A stretch of DNA of 64,000 nucleotides from Uloborus plumipes (Eukaryota > Arthropoda > Arachnida > Araneae > Uloboridae): assembly GCA_038373865.1 (NCBI GenBank), contig JAXGGA010003448.1, positions 1-64,000 on the forward strand, written 5' to 3'. The number at the start of each line of letters is the position of its first letter. The stretch's first letter is position 1. Made by a program: the position numbers and the translations under genes. A model generated the notes under the pieces. It ran no database searches. It was given only the letters and a program-made list of their open reading frames with translations, and was not told where the DNA came from. This document shows positions 58,542-64,000 of the stretch, in pieces.

Positions 58542-59613
58542 TGTTATTTCAACCTCTCTGTGCCTTAAATCTGTCCTGTGCTTTTCATTAGGCTGTATTA
58601 TGTAATAAAACAAATAGTAGTTGCATAAGCAGATTTTTATATTTACTTCAAATATCTCAGCCATTATTTCATGTTATCTGTCAGTTTTATGACACTATAT
58701 TTTCTACTTCTCCCCATATCGATAACAACTAGTGAATATCGTTATTTATTAATCATAATTACTTCCACACACCGCTGCATATTTTCTTTTGTTATTCATC
58801 ATTTTACTGCTCTAATTTCAGTTTTTAAGTAGATACCCTTTTTTAAGGAGACGACGCAGTACAAATCTACTAATTGAATAAAACTAAAAATATGCTTTCG
58901 AAGCTAAAGAAAGTGAGCATTTCACGATGATGAATTGACAATTACTGGGTAGTTTTATGTTAAGCAACTGACTAACTAATAGCTAAAAGATACGTAAGAT
59001 GTCAAATCCATCAAAATATTCGCTAAACGCGTCGTGAGTTATATTTCACTTCTGCACATCAATACATTTTAACCTTGGGTCACTGTAACGTCAAATAATT
59101 ACTAAATATGAATTGAGTAGAACTTTCAGTATGCTTTGTGTGTACTCCTGTTAAGTTCGATGAAAAGATTGTAAAATAAACGATGTCGTAATAAATGTGA
59201 GTGAAAATAAATGTTTTTAGTGAAAATAGTATATTATAATTTCAGTACGAATAGCTATAAGTAACCTAGATTTGAAAAGTTAATATGAATAACAACAAGT
59301 TTGTTGCTTAAAACAACTAACTTCGTGGTTCATCTCTTGCGGAAACAACATACATTGAAAAGAGGGGAAAAGATCCTCAAAATTCCGATATAAACTCTCA
59401 GAACTAGCGCTAACTCTCCGTCACATACGCCAACTCGTCGTGCTCAAACTTTATCATCGTAATTTGAAGATTTGAGGGGACAAGCTTAGTTTATTTTTTA
59501 AAAACTAGAATCCCTTCGTTACAATTAGCTTACTTCAGTCTATAATCTTACATGACCTTCCTCATAAATTTAAATTCTTTGTGTACAAACGTATTACTAG
59601 TGTCAACTACTAT

Positions 59614-59802
59614 TATACTACACTGTAAGGTTTCTTGACAAAAACATCGTGACGTCAGCGTGACGTTAGCCTATGAAAACCGAGCTAGATAAACCGTCAC
59701 AGCCTACTTGGCGAATTAGAGGAGATCGCTAACTGCTTGTGGGCTCTTATTGGCTCCGCCCGTAGTAACGTTCAGTGTCAACTTAAGTTGCTGTTTAGTA
59801 TA
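59614..59802. mobile_element. 189-bp MITE with CRE-like motif, copy 2
   Basis: TATACTACACTG and inverse CTGTTTAGTATA ends. The interior is nearly the same as 18125-18313, including GTGACGTCAGCGTGACGTTA and TTATTGGCTCCGCCCGTAGT. Confidence 0.78.
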
Positions 59803-60013
59803 AACCGCTTTCGTTTCGTTCGTGTGTCATATTGTGGCATTATTAATGCATTTGCAATAGCAGACACTATTATTTTTAGTAATAAAATACTATATTTGTA
59901 CGGATTGTCTATGTTCAAAGCGTTTCGTATCTTTATTATTATTAATATTATCATTAATTTATTTATTTATTTCTATCGCGTAATTTATTCATTTCTTTTC
60001 TTTGTTCATGCAG

Positions 60014-60096
60014 GTCATTCTAGGCAAGGTGTGAAGTGTAAAATGTGCAAACTGAATGTTCACGCTGAGTGCCAAGAAAAAGTTGGACCATGCCAG
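60014..60096 (+). CDS. F-BAR gene exon (second half of C1 domain)
   Basis: 83 nt, acceptor TTCATGCAG and donor GTAGTA. It reads HSRQGVKCKMCKLNVHAECQ then EKVGPCQ. With the previous exon the ligand pattern is H-x12-C-x2-C-x13-C-x2-C-x4-H-x2-C-x6-C. All eight zinc ligands are present; the last gap is x6 rather than the commoner x7. The RQG motif before CKxC is the usual C1 loop that can dip into membrane. Confidence 0.92.
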
Positions 60097-61108
60097 GTAG
60101 TAATTATCTGTTTCATATCCTGGAAATGCAAAAGCTCGGCACTTATTAGTTTTTGAACTATTTTTAGCAATATAAATATTCTTTTTCAGTAAACTTTCGT
60201 GAAAATTATAAAAAAAAAAGTTTCAGTTAAAAAATGTTATCATAATAACCTGATTAGGGCGATCAGATGTGGGTTATCCTCGCAAAAATAACGCAAATCA
60301 TGTCCTGTACTCTTTAACTTTTCTGAGACTTTTAATAATTACCACTACCACCAAATAATCCTATTTTTCATTGATTCTTCTTTTAATTGTGCATTATCAA
60401 GTAGCTTTTGTTTGTACAAAAGTAAACTCATTTTTTCCGAAATAATTACTGATTTTTTTTTTTTTTTTTCATTTAAATAAAATTTATTATAAGCTTCAAA
60501 GATTTTTTTTCAAAATATCTTTGCCTTCACGTAAAAACCTGAATTTTTAAGAGATTAAATTAGTTCTATGAAAGAAAAAAAAAGTAGATCTGTGGCATAC
60601 AGATTTATTTTAGAAAAAAAACCCTCAAAATTTGAACGGGTTTAATATGTAAACCTTATCATTTAAAGAAAGTTGACTAACAGGATTACTTATCACCATG
60701 GAAGTTTCATGAAGTTTTTAAAGAAGCACCCACAAGAGAAAAAAAAAAGAAATAAATAAAAGAAAACACGCTTAAGAAATATTTTCTATGATGTGGGGGT
60801 ATATCCCACGACCTTTGCATTATAAACACGACGCGAAGCCCTAACCAACTAGCCTCCCTCACGTTATGCTATACGTTACAGAAATGCTTAATAAATAAAT
60901 AAATAAATCGATTTTTTCAAAAGCCATCCAAAATGTGAGTATTTATTTATTTTTCGCAAAAATTGGAGACAAAAATCTTCAAAATTATGCCACATTTATG
61001 AAGTTTGGCGAATTATTGAGGAAATTAGGATGTTCAAAAAAAAAAGAAAAGAAGCAGCTTTGAGAAATAATGTGTACGATATTAAAGACTATCATCTGTC
61101 TCTTTCAG
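60097..61108. other. Intron 10 of the F-BAR gene (1.0 kb)
   Basis: A+T-rich; it holds a tRNA-like relic on the minus strand. Confidence 0.75.
60792..60862 (-). repeat. tRNA-Ile(TAT)-like relic
   Basis: The minus strand reads GGCTAGTTGGTTAGGGC (A box), TTTATAATGCAAAGGTCG (anticodon TAT region) and a T arm GTGGG/CCCAC whose loop ATATACC lacks the TTCGA consensus. Probably a decayed tRNA or SINE head. Confidence 0.5.
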
Positions 61109-61190
61109 CCGAAGCCAAGGTTACTCCGTCGCCAAAAATCAACGTCAGAAATCGAGACCAAAGTTCCGGCGTTGGAACCTGAGGAAGAAA
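61109..61190 (+). CDS. F-BAR gene exon after the C1 domain (last one visible)
   Basis: 82 nt, acceptor TGTCTCTTTCAG and donor GTACGT, phase 0 in and one base out. It reads PKPRLLRRQKSTSEIETKVP then ALEPEEE. A basic LLRRQKSTSE stretch, a likely kinase-type serine/threonine site by motif, turns into an acidic tail. The open end shows that the protein continues beyond this window or in an exon in 61191-64000 that I could not recognise. Confidence 0.82.
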
Positions 61191-61303
61191 GTACGTAAAT
61201 CAAACGTCTCTCAAATTTTATGCTCCATGAAGGACTATTTCAAATCATATCTATGCGTTTTCAAACACTTTAAAGAGAAGCTAAAAATGATTGTTAATAG
61301 CTT

Positions 61304-62481
61304 CAGGGGCGGCCCTAGCGCCGGACATTACGGACCCCGGTCCGGGGCGGCATATTTTAGGGGCGGCATTTGGACTCGAATATGATTGGGGTAAAATAAA
61401 GTTACATTTGGGCTAAAATAAAGTTTTCTTCAAGGAAAGAAAAGTATAAACGAATTTTACAAACATAATTCTTTTTGCATTTCGGAATTCAGAAAGGTAT
61501 GAATGTAGGGATGTTTAAATGTGTTATTTAAATGTATTGTAAAGTCGGGTTACTTGGACCCACAAGGAGGTTACTTGAGCCCACAGTAAAATGATAAAAT
61601 CTGGGTTTGGTACTAGCATTAGAGACTGCAGAGTGCTTCTACCTAGAGGAGAACCAAGAAACTACGTGCAAGTCTTCAACTAATAAGTACCAAACCTAGA
61701 TTTTATCATTTTACTGTAATGGGCCCAAGTAACCCGACTTTACGGTATCCCCTTTCAACGCAAGATTTTTGGTTGTTTCAACATAGCCTATTAAAATAAA
61801 CGAATCACCGATTTAAAAGAACCACAAGCACAAGCAATTTTTACTTTGATTGATTTTAATTTGCAAAAAAAGTTATAACTTTTAAAAGGTATTCTTTGCC
61901 TATTTTTCTCCTATTATTTTTGTAGTCTTAATTACCCCCAAAATGCAGCATTTTTCTAGGTCTATGTTTCAAAAATTTCCTCGGGGGAGAAACCCCCGAA
62001 CTCCCTAAAATTGCGGATATTCTCTACTTCATTAAAAATAGTCACTGCTTCAGTTTAACCATACCCTACCCACCCAACCCCTTTCAAGGGTGAATGAAAA
62101 AAAAAAAAAAAAGAAAAGAAGAAAAGACAAGAATAAAAGCATCACGAAGTGTAAAAAACGAGGGGTAAAAAAAAAAAAAATACACGAGGTTCTGTATCAG
62201 CGAAAAAAGGACACAGTTGACAAAAATGGCCTGTTCTGCCTACAACAAACTTTTCCGAACTACAAAAGGGCCTCAATATCTAAAATAGTTTAGGGCGACA
62301 TTCGGTCTAAATTCGACCCTGAATACAAGATTTTATTTTGTCACGCTGTGTTTAATTTCTAACAACTATTTATTGGTTTGTCCTTTTTTTACCAATTTAT
62401 TATTTTTCAAACTTTAATCGTGGAAAAGGGCGGCATTTTTCATTTTTTTCCGGGGCGGCAAAACTGCTAGGGCCGCCCCTG
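61304..62481. mobile_element. hAT-like element, 1178 bp
   Basis: CAGGGGCGGCCCTAG at the left, CTAGGGCCGCCCCTG at the right, ATAGCTT at 61297-61303 and 62482-62488. GGGGCGGCATATTT and GGGCGGCATTTTTC flank inside. No transposase. Confidence 0.85.
61540..61742. mobile_element. Foldback MITE nested in the hAT, 203 bp
   Basis: TAAAGTCGGGTTACTTGGAC at the left, GGGCCCAAGTAACCCGACTT plus TA at the right; inner TAAAATGATAAAATCTGGGT and inverse. TA-flanked. Confidence 0.82.
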
Positions 62482-64000
62482 ATAGCTTATGGTATTTTAA
62501 GTCGTTCAACGTAAACATTTTTGTTTTTGACTGGTGGTAAGTGCTGTTTGAAAGTAATGGAACATTAATCAAAAATATTGCAAAGTTTATTTTAGGGTGA
62601 AAATAAAGTTTTATCTTCCTTATAAAAACATTGAATTAGGAGTAACAGAGAGTACAATTTTTTCCCATAGAAGTTACTATCTAATTTAATTCCTCAGTAG
62701 ATTAGTAAGGGAAATCGGGAGCAAGGAACTGCATAGAGTTTGGTGGAAACATATTTTTTTTACTTGAGAAATACATATCATAAAAGGTACGAAACATAAG
62801 GATGTGTTGTCATTTTTACATACAATCATCTTGCTTCAATTTACTGCTGATATGTATGCAAAATGCTTTAGAACACGGTTTTAGCAATTTAAGCTTAAAA
62901 AGTTACCCTATTGTAGCAATCTAAGTTTTTTTTAAGTAAGCTAAAGCTTTTATAGTTTTAAAATTTGGAGTATATGACAAAAATATTTACTGTTAATGGG
63001 TATATGCCTAATAAAACTTCTTCAATCCATATCAGCGCGTTTGAAAATGTTTCTTAATGATTCGGTAGTTTTTTGTGAATAAATACTTTTATAAGAAACA
63101 CTTTAAAAGTAAGGAGTGTCTGAAAGGTTATTATTGAAACCAAGCTTAAAGATAATAAACAAAAACATATGACGTGGTATGAATTATGCGCAAACTGCAA
63201 CAAATAGTTCTAAGAAATGATTCCAGAAAGCTTTATTTAGTTTTATACAAAGAAAAAAAGTTTTTTTTGAAGCGAACAGCTGTTGAACTTCTGCAAAAAA
63301 AATATTAATTTAAGAGAGAAAATTATTGAATCAAAAAATATAAAAGAAAAAACATGGCGAACGTACTCTTTACAAAAGCATAAATGAACATTTCAAAACT
63401 TGTTTTGAATGAGCCATTTGCTGTAAGGTAAAACATGATATAAAAAAAAATTGGCAGCATTTTGTCTTTTCATTTTAAAACCCTTGCATAATCTTGAAAA
63501 ATTTTAAATACGTGTTAACCTAGGTAAATCTTGATTAGGAAGTACATCTTGATAAAAAGTTTCGATCCTAAAAGAACACAATTACCACCATATTTTTCAG
63601 GCATAAATATTATTAGGTGTGTTTTACGTACAAGATTGTAGACTTCTGGTGACACCTTTCCAATAATTACAGACCGAATGGCGAAAAAAAAAATTAATAC
63701 TAAATGAGCATTTGCTATCAACTGCAACGTGAACCCCATAAACATTTTTAAATCAAAAAGAAATAATGAAAAAGTGTAAGAAATAATAGTATACAAATTT
63801 TAATGGCGTAAAACATATGTAATGTGTCAGAGAAATAATAGCAATAAGTTTCTCTTCTCTTTCTAATTGACGAAGGAAATCAAACAGGCTTTAAAAACAA
63901 ATAGAACAATTCTCCCAAAAATGTATACTTGCTCATTTTCTCAAGGAAATCAGTCGAATAGTTCACTGTAGATCCTCCCCCCCCCCTTCCCTTACTAAGT

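Larger units (their letters stand above)
57761..60013. other. Intron 9 of the F-BAR gene (2.3 kb), inside the C1 domain
   Basis: It holds a pogo-like MITE (58262-58440), a tRNA-derived sequence (58468-58541) and the second CRE-bearing MITE (59614-59802). Confidence 0.75.
3840..61190 (+). other. Gene span: F-BAR + C1 domain protein, 11 exons in window, both ends missing
   Basis: Eleven exons at 3840, 16324, 25969, 28590, 29604, 40711, 42765, 45231, 57618, 60014 and 61109 join with matching phases (2,0,0,0,0,2,0,2,1,0,1 bases carried over) and AG/GT borders, giving about 459 codons without a stop. The product reads as an F-BAR domain, a coiled-coil extension, a Ser/Gly linker and a C1 zinc finger. 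Proteins of this type bind curved or anionic membranes and link them to actin or signalling; that is family knowledge, not shown here. FES/FER share the F-BAR style but end in SH2-kinase, and ARHGAP29/45/GMIP have F-BAR-C1-RhoGAP. The C1 here looks more like that of STAC-type adaptors, so a downstream SH3 is possible. No start exon or stop was found. Exact identity is uncertain. Confidence 0.85.
61191..64000. other. Start of intron 11 of the F-BAR gene
   Basis: It holds the 61304-62481 hAT with a nested foldback. 62490-64000 is A+T-rich with a C tract near 63977; I see no exon. Confidence 0.65.

Noticed and set aside
59737..60156. 139-codon open frame that includes the second half of the C1
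   Set aside because: Only 60014-60096 is exon; the rest reads through a MITE and intron.
1..64000. CRISPR array, operon or prokaryotic system
   Set aside because: No regular spaced repeats, no dense coding; introns and animal transposons throughout.

Overview
The window is animal nuclear DNA: strongly A+T-rich, with long introns, one spread-out multi-exon gene and a dense layer of DNA transposons and MITEs. Several repeat families (a Tc1 element with ends reading GGCGGAAAAAAAAATCCC, and an 8-bp-TSD transposon whose protein carries FSHARW / FHHARW and AERGVKL motifs) look like ones I associate with spider and other arachnid genomes. My best guess is therefore a spider or related arthropod, inferred from the elements rather than from any marker gene.

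One host gene runs on the + strand through almost the whole window. Eleven exons (3840 to 61190) join in phase through GT-AG introns of about 0.9 to 12.4 kb and give about 459 codons with no stop. They encode most of an F-BAR membrane-curving domain (exons at 3840, 16324, 25969, 28590 and 29604), a coiled-coil extension (40711, 42765, start of 45231), a Ser/Gly-rich linker, and a C1 zinc-finger domain split over exons 57618 and 60014. A basic, serine-bearing tail (61109) follows. The 5' start and 3' end lie outside the window or were not found. I cannot name the gene with certainty. The order F-BAR then C1 suggests a membrane and cytoskeleton adaptor (possibly with a downstream SH3), distinct from FES kinases and from the RhoGAP group.

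The 5' flank (1 to 3839) holds a broken transposase carrying a foldback insertion. Introns 1 and 2 (3910-16323, 16477-25968) hold a hAT element with a perfect 8-bp duplication, a broken Tc1, a LINE tail, a Helitron-like repeat and three copies of a repeat with a hammerhead-ribozyme core. Intron 5 (29775-40710) holds a 4.9-kb foldback transposon into which at least three other elements have inserted, and which itself sits inside a small MITE. Intron 8 (45395-57617) holds a piggyBac relic, a deleted mariner, foldbacks and a pogo/Tigger-like relic. Introns 7, 9 and 11 add a near-perfect 216-bp palindrome, tRNA-derived sequences and another nested hAT.

The most notable signals are the hammerhead-ribozyme repeat family (best copy 17707-17767), the nested foldback at 32112-36996, two in-phase alternative splicing options in the F-BAR gene, and an unexplained coding-like island at 46168-46345.
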